Positions 1 to 9,648 of a stretch of 64,000 nt of DNA are shown here, one piece after another; position 1 is the first letter of the stretch; every line of letters starts with the position of its first letter. The DNA comes from Hansfordia pulvinata. Lineage: Eukaryota; Ascomycota; Sordariomycetes; Xylariales. A program made the translations under genes and the position numbers. The notes under the pieces are model-generated. The model did not search any database, had not been told where the DNA came from, and saw nothing but the letters and a program-made list of their open reading frames with translations. Where the stretch lies: NCBI GenBank assembly GCA_006538405.1, contig BJKQ01000018.1, positions 186,001 to 250,000 of the forward strand, written 5' to 3'.

Positions 1-36
1 CATGTCTATGAGGATGGGGATGGGCACACTACTCAC

Positions 37-733
37 CCAACAACCCCCCCGCCGTGCCCAGCATGGTGACGCCCTGGAGCTGGCCGAAGACGGCGGTGCG
101 GTGGCGGGGCACGACGGCCTCGCTGACGGCGGTGTTGAGGACGAGCTGGTAGCCGCGGGGCCCGCCGAGGGCGCCGACGAGCTGGAAGACCTGGAAGAAG
201 ACCTGGCCCGGGCGGCCGCCGAGGCGGATGCCGGCGATCTGGGTGGCGCAGCGGACGCCGAGGCAGACGGTCTGGGACATGAGGGCGAGGGGCGTGCCGA
301 GCGTCTTGATCAGGTAGCCCGAGACGAAGAGGTTGATGACGCCGCTGAACGAGGTCGTCATGCCCAGGATGGAGACCTGCTCGGCGGTGCCCGCGTTGAT
401 CTCGGGGCGCGCGCAGCGGTCTGCCCCGTCTGCGTCGGGGCCAGAGAAGGCCGCCGAGGAGGGCGGGTGCTTCTCGTAGTAAATATCGCACTCCATCAGG
501 CGGAAGACGTAGATGATGGACACCTGCGCCAGGCCGAGGGTGAAGCTGACAATCAGGCCGGCCAGCAGGATGCGCGACGCCGGGCTGAGCAAGGGCGCTG
601 CCGCCTTGCCGGGGGCGGCCTCCGGGACGGCCGGCGCAGTGTCCGGAGCCGCTGCCGGAGCCGGTTCCGGAGCCGGGGCGGGCCCGCCGCGGCTGTCGAG
701 TAGCGGCCGCGTCTCGTCTGCTGCCGCTGCCAT
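37..733 (-). CDS. MFS transporter, N-terminal exon only (runs off left edge)
   Basis: First exon of a major facilitator superfamily transporter of the plasma membrane or an endomembrane; the substrate cannot be read from sequence. The ATG at 733 starts a soluble N-terminus with an ETRPLL acidic-dileucine motif, a likely sorting signal, then an Ala/Pro-rich linker. The first hydrophobic helix begins near residue 55, followed by an exoplasmic loop with the conserved string MECDIYY, a CAR(P)E segment and several more helices. This loop is typical of the fungal branch related to TetA/SLC46-like carriers (family knowledge). A GTGAGT donor at 36-31 ends the exon after about 232 codons, roughly half the usual 450-550 residues; the rest lies left of the window. 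An upstream in-frame extension begins with TTG, so 733 is preferred. It is divergent from the MFS gene at 2315 and shares 1.6 kb of upstream DNA with it. Confidence 0.82.
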
Positions 734-1004
734 GATGGCTGCCGGAGGGGGGGTTCGGGACAAGGCCGGATCAGATCAGAGCAGTCAAGTCTCGGTAGTC
801 CGGAGGCGGCCGTGGAGGAGGCGGCGGGGGATCTGGGGGTGAACGGCTGCCGACTTGGTATAAAGATGGGTTGTCGTCGGAGCACGTGGGCGGATCAGAG
901 GGGGGGTGGTTAAAAGAATGAAAACAAAACAAAAAATCAAGAATTAAAAAAAAAAAAAAAAAGGCACAGCACAGCAGAGTGGCGGGGCGGGACCACCCCC
1001 TAAG

Positions 1005-1055
1005 CCTACTACTACTACCCCTACCTTACCCCTACTACCCCTACTACCCCTACTA
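1005..1055. repeat. short tandem repeat, unit close to CCCCTACTA
   Basis: Four to five imperfect copies of a C-rich nonamer. It resembles telomeric CCCTAA only superficially; the unit is CCCCTACTA and the array is internal. Confidence 0.7.
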
Positions 1056-1793
1056 ATCGCCCACTGCCGAGTCCGTGGGCATTGTTCGGGGGTTGCGACT
1101 CGTCGACTCGACGCGCCCGACCCGACCGGTACGGGGCCTGCGAGAATCGGCGGATAGCCCACCCCCGTTTACTTCCTCGTCGTACCTGCTATTCTTCTTT
1201 TCTTCTTACCCACACAGCCCGCCGGCTCTTTCGCGGAGTTAACGGATGGAGGGACTGTGGGGGCGTGTCCACCTCTTCTCGTGCTCTCGTCGCGTCCAAT
1301 ACTACCCCGTGATCCTACACGAGCCATCCCGCGCGGCGCGGCGCCCCGCACTGCTGCACTGCACACACCGCCGTCTCCCTGGCTTTCTGTCCACTGACGA
1401 CATGTAGGTAGACTCTGAAGCCCGGCCGCGTGGGTGGTATTCGCGGGGCCGTCACTGGCTGGGCTGTTGGCTCGTTGAATTGGGTCGGCCTGGAACGAGT
1501 ATACCGGCCCCAACGCCGCCGATACGTAGTACCCCCCCTTCACCTCCGGCCCGCTCGGCACTTCGACCGCCGGACACACACCGGGGCGCCATCTATATGT
1601 ATGTAGTCCCCACTGCCTCTGCAGAACCGCGGCGCCATCCGATCAACAGCAGCAGCCAGGGTTTCGAGATGGTGGCGTTCCTCCCGGTTGTCCGTCTGGA
1701 CGATCGATCCCAACCGTCCCGTGTTGTATGCAGTACAGCAGGCCTGCCTCTTCCCATTGGTGATAATGCAGCCATGAACTCAATAGGCCAACA

Positions 1794-1875
1794 AGCAGAC
1801 AGGCAGACAGGCAGACAGACAGACAGGCAGACAGACAGACGGACAGGCATACAGACAGACACACACACAGACACC
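1794..1875. repeat. CAGA/CAGG tetranucleotide microsatellite
   Basis: About twenty near-perfect tetramers (CAGA, with CAGG variants) passing into a CA run. It is non-coding and upstream of the MFS gene at 2315. Confidence 0.9.
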
Positions 1876-2314
1876 ACACAGTCCGTCAAGGTTTCCGGCC
1901 CATGTCGCCCGCCATGCGCCGCCAGCAGGGATGGATGCCCTCTCACGGCGTCCGTACAACCATTAGGTGGTGCACTGGGTGGTAGCGAGATCGGACCGGG
2001 CCCCTCCAAATCCAAACCCGAGCCCGCCTCTCATCATCACTCCCTCCATCGCCCGTTCTCCCGCCGGCGATTGCGACACCGCCGCGGCCCGGACTCATCT
2101 CATCGTCTGCCTCGCGCCCATCCACGACACCGCCTATACCAGCAGTCGCCCGCCCGTCAGCGGAGGGCACAGCAACAGCACAGCACAGCCCTGATCCGAT
2201 CGGATATACAGGGACAGATCCAACCCCCCTCTTCCCTTGTCTTCCCTCGTCACTGAACCCCGCGGCCCATCACCCAACCGGCCACAGACACAGACAGCAC
2301 GACCGCGGGCGGCC

Positions 2315-4266
2315 ATGGACAGCCCATCCTCCGGCACCGTCGGCAAGCCCGAACCCAAGCCCGGACCCGAACCCGGACCCGAACCCGGACCCGAACCCGG
2401 ACCGAAGCACCCGGGCAAGCTGGGCGCGCTGGCCCGCCGCGCGGGCGCCTGCTACGAGCGGTGGACGCCGGAGCGCTGCCGGTGGGACCCGGACCGCCCG
2501 CCGGCCTTCACGCTGGCGACCAACGTCCTGCTGGCGTCCGTCACCACCTTCACCGTCGCCAACCTGTACTACCCGCAGCCCATCCTCAACGTCCTCGCCG
2601 AGGACTTCGGCGTCTCCTACGAGCGGGCCTCCAACGTCGCCACCCTGTCCCAGGCCGGCTACGCCGCGGGGCTGGCCCTGGTCTGCCCCGTCGCCGACAT
2701 GGTGCCCCGGCGGCCCTTCATCCTGGGGCTGATCGCGGCCACGGCCACTGTGGTCAGTCTGCCCCTCTACTGTTTTTGTGAGCTCTGCAGTCACTGTCAG
2801 GATTGGGTTTTTTTTGTCGTATGCCGTAAATAGGGGCTGGCTGACACGTGACTGAAATCCTCGCAGTGGCTGGGCCTGTGCCTCACCAACAACTTCAACG
2901 TCTTCATCGCCCTGACCTTTCTCTGCGGCGCCGGGTAAGTCGTGTCGTCCGTCTTACCTGCTCCGTGATGACAAAAACTGACCCGACGATCCCCGCCGCC
3001 AGCACCGTAACGCCCCAGCTGATCCTGCCGCTGGTGGGCGACCTGGCGCCGCCGCAGCGCCGCGCGAGCTCGCTGTCCGTCGTCGTCTCGGGCCTGGCGC
3101 TGGGCCTGCTGGTCGCCCGCGTGCTCAGCGGCGTCGTGACCAGCTACACCTCGTGGCGCAACGTCTACTGGCTCGCCCTGGCGATGCAGTACCTGACGCT
3201 GGCCGTCGCCTGGCTCGCCCTGCCCGACTACCCGGCCAAGAACCGCGGGCTGCGCTACCCGCGCGCCCTGTGGAGCATCGTCGCCCTGATGCGCGAGCCC
3301 GCCCTCGTCCAGGCCAGCTACACGGGCTTCATGCTGAGCGCCACCTTTACGGGTGAGTTTTTTGCCTTTCTCTCTCTCTCTCTCTCTCTCTCTCCATTCT
3401 GTGGCCACTCGCTAACACAGAGCAGTACGTCGTCACAGGCAGCAGCAGCAGCAGCACTGCCCTTCTTTCCTTTCCCTATTCACTTTCCCTATACTAACAA
3501 ACAGCCAAAGTCCTTCTGGACGACGCTGACGTTCCTCCTCTCGTCCCCGCCGTACAACTACCCCCCGGTGATCATCGGCCTCTTCGCCCTGATCGGCATA
3601 GCCACCACCCTGCTGGCGCCCGTGGTCTCCCGCCTGTTCATGGACCGCTACGTGCTCCTCCTCTCCGTCCTGCTGGGCCTCGCGCTGTCCCTGGCCGGCA
3701 CGCTGCTGAGCGCCTTCGTGTCCCCCTTCAGCGTGGCCGGGCCCGTGGTCCAGGCCTCCGCCCTCGACCTCGCCCTCACCCTGACCCACACCGCCAACCG
3801 CGCCGCCGTCTACGGCCTGCTCGACCCGCGCGCCCGCAACCGCGTCAACACCGCCTACATGGTCTTCTGCTTCGCGGGGCAGCTGAGCGGCTCCGCCGCG
3901 GGCGCCAGGCTGTACGCCGCCGGCGGGTGGCGGTGGAGCGCGGCCGCCGGCGTCGCGTTCCTCGGGTCCGCCGTCCTCGTCGCGCTGGCCAGGGGGCCGA
4001 GGGAGAAGGGCTGGGTCGGGTGGGGAGGGGGCTGGGGGCTGAAGAGGGATCCCGAGGAGGAGGAGGAGGAGGGGCGGAAAGGAGAAGAGGAGGAGGAGGG
4101 GCCTGGGCGGGTTGTCGAGGACGGGCGGGCGGGCGGCGGCGGGCGCGGCGCTGCCGGGTCGGAGCCCGGGTCCGGGGACGGGAAAGGCGTCGGCCCGCCC
4201 GTGGATAGGGGTTGCGAGTGCGTCCACCGGGGAGGCGGAGCGGCGCGGCTGATTGTAGGTCGGTGA
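2315..4266 (+). CDS. MFS transporter, bacterial-like drug/metabolite carrier type
   Basis: A 12-helix major facilitator of about 538 residues in four exons: 2315-2752, 2867-2934, 3003-3352 and 3505-4266. The ATG at 2315 opens a hydrophilic N-terminus with repeated PEPG units from a 12-base minisatellite. Helix 1 follows, with a NLYYPQPIL string and an SQAGYAAGL helix typical of fungal members close to bacterial MFS exporters. The C-terminus is an acidic, Gly-rich cytosolic tail of about 90 residues, much longer than usual. Introns 1 and 2 are in phase with good donors (GTCAGT, GTAAGT). Intron 3 has a good donor (GTGAGT at 3353) and a good branch/acceptor (ACTAAC...ACAG at 3504), but the phases disagree by one base with the strongly coding exon 4. 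An extra base in GGG 3351-3353 or AAA 3507-3509 would explain this. Substrate unknown. Confidence 0.8.
2364..2403. repeat. 12-base coding minisatellite (PGPE/PEPG units)
   Basis: Three-plus tandem copies of a 12-base unit near the start of the MFS gene. It encodes alternating Pro, Glu and Gly and is likely length-polymorphic between strains. Confidence 0.85.
3368..3394. repeat. TC dinucleotide run inside intron 3 of the MFS gene
   Basis: A perfect CT/TC run just after the intron-3 donor of the MFS transporter. It is a pyrimidine tract on the coding strand but lies more than 100 b from the acceptor. Confidence 0.9.
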
Positions 4267-5127
4267 ATCGCAACTCGCAGTCCTCCTCTAGAGGTCGTCC
4301 GCTCTAGGGAATCACGAGTAATGAGTAACGACATGAAAGAAGAAGAAGAAAAAGAAGAAGAAGAATAATAATAATAAAAAGAAAACGACCCGACAAGACA
4401 GGTCACGGACTTGAGAGACAATGCGCGCCCAGGCCAGCCCACGTGCGGCGTCATCTCGGCTCGCCTGCCGGGAGGGGGGTCGGGACTCTCCACCCGTCAC
4501 CGCGGTGAAGCAGACGCGTCTCCAGACAACGCCTTCTGGCCGGCCGAGGCGGAGTGTCCCAGCAGGCATGTCCCGCGAGCCGTGTTTATTAATACAACAT
4601 CACCGGGCCCGCGCCCGTGACCGGCCGAACAGGACGATAAGCTCGAGCCTAGCCAGCGCGCGAGACGAATCCCATCACGGCTTTTTCTCGTAGACGTTTC
4701 CTTTCGTCACTCACAGGCGTGAATCGGTCCCGAAACCGAACCCCCCAAATTGGCGATAAGATGTCTCTGACCGACCAGACAAACCCCAGACCGGGTCCAC
4801 GGGAATTGGTTCAGCTCAGAGGCGGTGACCGGAGAAAAGGGCGGCGGCGGTCCGCGCGAGCGTTTCTCTCGACAGCGCGCAAACGCGTGACGGTGATTCA
4901 CCTCGAACAAGCAATCTCGGCAGATGGGTCAGACAGAACACCTCTCTGCTGTGCATCGTCCCCCACGCGCGGCGAAAAACCTGCCAGGTCAAAAGCACGG
5001 CAGCCCCCTTTATAAGACGGTCGGGTTCGCCAGCTTGTTCTTCCCCCTTCCCCCATCTCAGTCCAGTCTCGACCTCTCAACCTCCGCCCAGAACCACAGC
5101 ACCCGGGTAAAACAACAGACGGAGAAA
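4267..5127. other. intergenic region, MFS to thioesterase
   Basis: No gene seen. It holds an AAG/AAT-rich purine tract near 4335-4385 (probably the 3' UTR of the MFS gene) and the promoter of the thioesterase, including a TATA-like element at 5010-5016. Confidence 0.5.
5010..5016 (+). promoter_or_regulatory. TATA-like element of the thioesterase gene
   Basis: TTTATAAG lies about 115 b upstream of the ATG at 5128 in a GC-rich context, a plausible fungal TATA position. No transcription start can be fixed from sequence. Confidence 0.35.
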
Positions 5128-5241
5128 ATGTCCCTCCCGATCCCCCACGACGACGAAAACCCCACCGCAGCCGAAGAAGCGCCCCTGCCCGCGGACTGGG
5201 CGCACTTCCTCGCGATCCCGTGGTGCGCGGCGCACCTGCGC

Positions 5242-5282
<41 letters not shown>

Positions 5283-6028
5283 GCCGTGGACGCCGCCGTG
5301 GGCGCGGTCGCCGGCGGTCTTCACGACGCACCGGTTCAGCAGCGAGACGCTGCGGGCCGAGGCGGTGGTCCCGGCGGCGGCCTACTGGCTGTGCTGCGAG
5401 CCGGAAGCCGCGACATCTCCGGGAGGGGACGACGACGAGTCGACCGCCGCGGCCGCAGACGACACGAGCGAGAACGCCAGCAGCAGCAGCCCAGCAGAAC
5501 CCCCGGCGACGACGACGACGACGACGACGCCGACAGTCCCCGAGCTCCGCGGCCTCTACGCCGTCGGCCCCGGCGCCGCGGGGTACCCGGGCTACCTGCA
5601 CGGGGGCATGACGGCGACGCTGTTCGACGACACGCTGGGCCTGCTGGCGTTTGCCAACCTGGAGCGGCGGGGCTACGGGGGCATGTTCATGACGGCCAGC
5701 CTGGAGACGCGGTTCCACGGGCCGGTCAAGGTGTGTGTTTTCTTTCTTTCTTTCGTCCACTTTGCTCTCTTTCGTCCCATCTTTATCTGGCTGCGTGCTG
5801 GGAGTCGTTGAACAAGGACCGGCCTGCCTTGGAACCGGAGCGAAGGGCTGACTCGAAGATGTGCGTGCGCTGCTAGGTCCCCGGCGCAGTCCTCGTCGTC
5901 GCCTCGCTGGCCGAGGAGACCGGCAGCCGGATGTGGACGCGGGCAAGATGCTGAACGCGACGGGCGCCGTGGTCGCGTCTGCCGAGTGCCTCTTTGTCAA
6001 GACCAAGTACACAAAGCCGAGCCTGTGA
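5128..6028 (+). CDS. PaaI-like hotdog-fold thioesterase (frame shift in exon 2)
   Basis: Acyl-CoA thioesterase of the 4HBT/PaaI hotdog family, about 251 residues if repaired. Exon 1 is 5128-5730 (donor GTGTGT) and exon 2 is 5877-6028 (acceptor CTAG). The family signature is in exon 1: a GYLHGGM turn followed by an LFDDTLGLLAF helix, the HGG...D core that binds and hydrolyses the thioester (family knowledge). The first 110 residues carry low-complexity inserts, a run of Ser from an AGC repeat and a run of Thr from ACG repeats. As read, exon 2 stops at 5952-5954. Adding one G to the GGG at 5941-5943 restores the usual C-terminal strand, ending ...ECLFVKTKYTKPSL at 6026-6028, and makes the total a multiple of three. 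I therefore treat it as a functional gene with a consensus error. Substrate and compartment unknown. Confidence 0.8.
5243..5274. repeat. AGC trinucleotide run (poly-Ser in thioesterase)
   Basis: About ten AGC codons in frame in the thioesterase N-terminus, coding a Ser run followed by Asn. Hotdog thioesterases do not need this segment. Confidence 0.9.
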
Positions 6029-6267
6029 GCTGCGGCTGGGGTTTACTAGTCGAGTGTGAAGACTTGTACGATCATGATTCAGGTGATGATGAAAGAGTTT
6101 TGTGATATCAAGAGTGCCGGATGTGATACTCTACTCATAGGCCAGCACAACGTAGATGCCACACCTCGAATCAACACGCAACCCTGCAATCCTGCCCTGG
6201 ACAGATCACAGTTCAAAAGAGTACAACCCATCCGGACCGGAGGGCGGAGTAGGCAAAAGAATAACGT

Positions 6268-6364
6268 GATGAGAGTGGGATTCGAACCCACGCGGATTGC
6301 TCCATGAGGAAACTGTGCTAAGGTGACCTTAACCTCACGCCATAACCAACTCGGCCATCTCACC
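6268..6364 (-). tRNA. tRNA-Leu(AAG) with a 16-base intron
   Basis: A complete cloverleaf can be drawn on the minus strand. The acceptor stem pairs GGTGAGA (6364-6358) with TCTCATC (6274-6268). The anticodon stem is TGAGG/CCTCA (6337-6333 and 6309-6305), with anticodon AAG at 6330-6328 and G37 at 6327. The intron is at 6326-6311, in the canonical place one base 3' of the anticodon, and T38 is at 6310. A class II extra arm (GGA/TCC) follows, then the T-arm GTGGG-TTCGAAT-CCCAC. The extra arm and anticodon make it leucine-specific; AAG (read as inosine) decodes CTN codons. It lies 240 b downstream of the thioesterase. Confidence 0.93.
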
Positions 6365-7320
6365 GGACCCTGATTGGGCCAATCGGCTGATGAAAGGTTG
6401 AGTCCTTAGTTAGGGTTGAGTCGTTGGCTTGCAGCGTTGTCCTCTGGGGATACATGGCTGGCGCTGCCCACCGTGGCGGGGCGGTTTCGAGGGTTGGTGG
6501 GCCTTGCTGCCTTTCAACCTTCAAATGTCCGCGGACAGTAGTCAGGTTCGGCAGTGGAGGGTGGTGTTGGCGCAGTCTGGAGATGGCGTGCATCCACGAC
6601 AGCTGAAAGACGGCCCCTGGCATCATCAGATGCGGACGCGCTTCCATCCCGGCTGGGTAGATGCGAGGCTGTGCGGACGCGGACACGCGGCGCTCCGGCC
6701 CGGCCCCAAGCTCCGACCCCCCGCCCCCCCCGGCTGACATTTTCCTCGGAAAGCCTGCTGCCTCTCGGGATCCAGCTTCGGAATGGATGACTCTGTCTGT
6801 AGCGCGAGGTGATGACTCTTGGACGGCAGTGTCGGTTCCGGATCCCTGCCTGGAGAAGCCGAGCCGTCAATCATCATCGCACACACGGCAGAAACCCGCT
6901 GCTTAATCGATCGAGATGAGCAACTGATGTCTTTTAATCGTCTCAACATCTATTCAAGACAGGCCGTAGCTATATCTCTGCTCTATCGTCCGCTGATCTT
7001 CTGCCCACAGCAGCCCGCCGGCCGCCACCAAGGCCGTCGAGGAAAAAGGGGGCTGCCAAGTTGCTGACAAGCGCCAGAAGAGGGGAAAGTTTGGTTGGTA
7101 TCTTGGAGAAGAAAAACTGATAAAAGAAAAAAGAAATGTGGCAGATGGAAATTGTCGGACCCGTCGCAACGATCCCGTTCCAACCTCTCATAAGAAAACA
7201 AAAACGATCCTGCTCGTCCCCGTCCCCCAAGTCTAAAATATCCCTGAAAAAGCCCCGTACGCCTTGGATGTGGTTTCCGCGCCCGGAGCAGTCGATGAAG
7301 ACCGGGCTGCGCGCGCGGTC
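6365..7320. other. intergenic region, tRNA to GH16 gene
   Basis: No gene supported. It contains the 3' flank of the GH16 gene (its stop is at 7321-7323) and otherwise unremarkable sequence with only short chance frames. Confidence 0.5.
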
Positions 7321-8336
7321 TCACGTGCACCACACGCCGACCCACTCGACCTCCATCATCGAGCCGAAGCCGTCCTTGGTGGCCTGCAAGGAAGAATATC
7401 GTCAGCTTAGGTTGTCCAACACGAGAACACAGTCGGCTGACTGTCAGTCAGGGGGGACACTCACGTCGTTCGGGGGGCCGGGCCAGTCGCCGCCGACGGC
7501 GAGGTTGAGCACAATGTAGCTGGTTGAATCGCGTCAGTTCCAAGTCGGAAAACAGGAGGAAGAGAAGAAGCAGAAGCAGAAGCAGAAAAAACGTACAGGG
7601 GACTGTGCGCCAGGGCCTTCCAGGTGCTCTCGACGCCAATGTCGGCGCCGTGCAGCACGCTGAAGGGGCGGCCGTTGATCTCCCACGTGATGGACTGCGC
7701 GGCCCAGTCGGCCGGGGTGCGGTCGATCTTGACGGCGTACGTGCTGAAGACGCCGTCGGGCGGCATGGCGGTGGGCACGGCGCGGCCGGCGGGCTCGTTG
7801 CACGGGTTTCCGTCCTCGTCCGCGGCGGCGCAGTGCACCGTGCCGTACGCCTGCGGCCGGCCGCTGACCTGCTCGAAGATGTCGATCTCGCCGGCGGCCG
7901 GCCACTGGGTGCCGTGCCGCATGGCGTCGCCCAGCGCCCAGAACGCCGGCCAGAGGCCCTGCTTCTCGGCGGCCGCGTTGCCGCCCATGCGCAGGCTGGC
8001 CGCGATCTGCGTCACCTGCCCCTCGGCGGGCGTCCACGCGTCCTTGGTCTCGATCCGCCCGGACGTCCACTGCCCTTCTGGGGTCCTGCGCGGCACGAAC
8101 TGCACCGTCTGGCCCCCGCTCAGCTGCAGGTTGCGCGCCGACGTCGTGTACAGCTGCACCTCGTTGTTCGTCCGCACCGCGTCCATGACGTTCCACTGCC
8201 CCGCGTCCACGGACCCGCCCGCGTCCCCCCGGAACTCGTCCGACCACACCATCCGCGCGCCCAGCGTCTTGGGCGGCGCCGTCGCCGCCGCCAGCCCGGC
8301 CAGCAGCGCCAGGAGCGTCGGGATGGGGGAGAGCAT
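7321..8336 (-). CDS. secreted glycoside hydrolase family 16 (beta-1,3(4)-glucanase type)
   Basis: A secreted beta-glucan hydrolase of about 285 residues in three exons: 8336-7597, 7519-7465 and 7383-7321 (donors GTACGT and GTGAGT, all phases agree). Residues 1-20 form a signal peptide. The GH16 catalytic motif ExDxxE is GEIDIFE, with nucleophile Glu150, Asp152 and acid/base Glu155, preceded by the substrate-cleft string GLWPAFWALG. The EVQLYT and TSGRIETK segments are also family hallmarks. Exon 2 holds the conserved beta-strand YIVLNLAVGGDWPG. It is a single-domain enzyme of laminarinase/endo-1,3(4)-beta-glucanase type with no GPI signal or binding module. It likely acts on fungal or plant wall beta-glucan; exact linkage preference cannot be told. 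The F in place of the commoner M/L before the last Glu is a minor variant. Confidence 0.92.
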
Positions 8337-8903
8337 TTTTTCGGTTGTCTGAAGGAGAGTGAATGTGTGTGTGTGTGTTTATTCGCAGCGCAGCTGTTGC
8401 CGTCAAGTAGGAATGTCGTTCAAGTGAAAGAGCAAGTGGAAGAGTCGTTCGAGTGGAAGACAATGGCGCACGAGAGATGGTCTGCAGCTGAGAGCGAAAC
8501 GCTGCCGCAAGAGAAGAGAGGAGAATAGAGAACGTGATAAGCTACACAGCCCGGCTCGTAGGTGTGTCCCAAGTGAATGTGCGTGGAAAAGAACGTAAAG
8601 GCGTCGAGCACCAGGGCTGACGAGAAGAGAACGGAACAAGGAGAGGCAGTCGGAGCGGACCAGGCGGGCGGGAGAGTCGGGATGGGTTGAGGTTCAGCAC
8701 GACTGCAAGGGGAGGCCGACGGGCAGGTCTCTCCTCATATACACGCCGGCCTGAGCTTGACCGCACTCGAGTACTACGAGTATACAACGGCCTGCCGAGA
8801 ACAGGGGCCGGCCCGGACTACCACCCTAGGTACTCACCGGACGCCGGCGGCTACGCGTGCGTGGCTGAACCCCGGCAGGCGCCCGACAGGCCATCTGGTG
8901 TAC

Positions 8904-8933
8904 TGTGCTGTGCTGTGCTGTGCTGTGCTGTGC
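8904..8933. repeat. TGTGC pentanucleotide repeat
   Basis: Five to six perfect tandem TGTGC units in non-coding DNA. Confidence 0.9.
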
Positions 8934-9628
8934 CCACATCCGCATCCGCATCGACGGGACGCCCTCCTCGCAGACAGACGAGATGACAGCCAAGCAGAGG
9001 GCGGCGCGCATGGCCGCCGGTGGGGAAGCGAGGTTGGCAGGGCTCTAGATGAAACGACCACTGGATGTCTGCTTCTCCGTGCCCCCAGCCCGGCCGAGGG
9101 GGAGGGGGAGGGAGGTCCAGAACGACTGGTGGGGAGGGGCGGCGTTTCTTCTGGGGGGCTTTTGTTTTCTCTTTGCGCCCGCCGGCCGGTGGAGTCTACT
9201 CGGGTGCGCGGTGCTCTTGCCTGAGTGGGAGCGCATGATATACGAGTAGGGGTCCGCTTTCGACCAACACACCGGAGCTGGCGTGGTCCGTCAACGTGGG
9301 CTGTTCATATACGGCGTCAAGCGACTCGATACGAGTACAACGTGGTGCCCGGGAGGGAGGCGAGCACGGTAGAGTTGTGCTCGGTCGGGCAGCACAGAGC
9401 GAGCAGGGCCACGCAGCCGACGACGAGCGAGGACGGTATTCGGTATTCGGTATGGGAGTGCAGGCTTGAGGACTGGGCGTTGGACGTGAGACTGGGCGTT
9501 GGACGTGGCGGCCTCTGCTTTCGAGTACAACAAGCTCGCATCTGGACGAAGAAAAGGGGGCAACCCGGCTGCCCGCTGCCAGAAGCGTGAGGTGAGTGAG
9601 AGACTCCCCCTCCCCCCCCCTCTCTCTT

Positions 9629-9648
9629 TGTGTGTGTGTGTGTGTGTG
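9629..9648. repeat. GT dinucleotide run
   Basis: About ten perfect GT units preceded by a pyrimidine tract, in non-coding DNA. Confidence 0.9.

Larger units (their letters stand above)
734..2314. promoter_or_regulatory. shared upstream region of two divergent MFS genes
   Basis: No gene is supported here; open frames are short or begin with non-ATG codons. The stretch holds an A-tract near 946-962, a CCCCTACTA tandem repeat near 1005-1055 and a CAGA-type microsatellite at 1794-1875. It must contain the promoters and 5' leaders of both flanking transporters, but I cannot place individual factor sites. Confidence 0.5.

Noticed and set aside
1005..1055. Telomere-like C-rich repeat
   Set aside because: The unit is CCCCTACTA, not CCCTAA, and real genes lie on both sides; not a chromosome end.
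5077..6012. 311-codon minus-strand frame over the thioesterase
   Set aside because: Arg/Ala-rich shadow created by GC bias and repeats; no motif.
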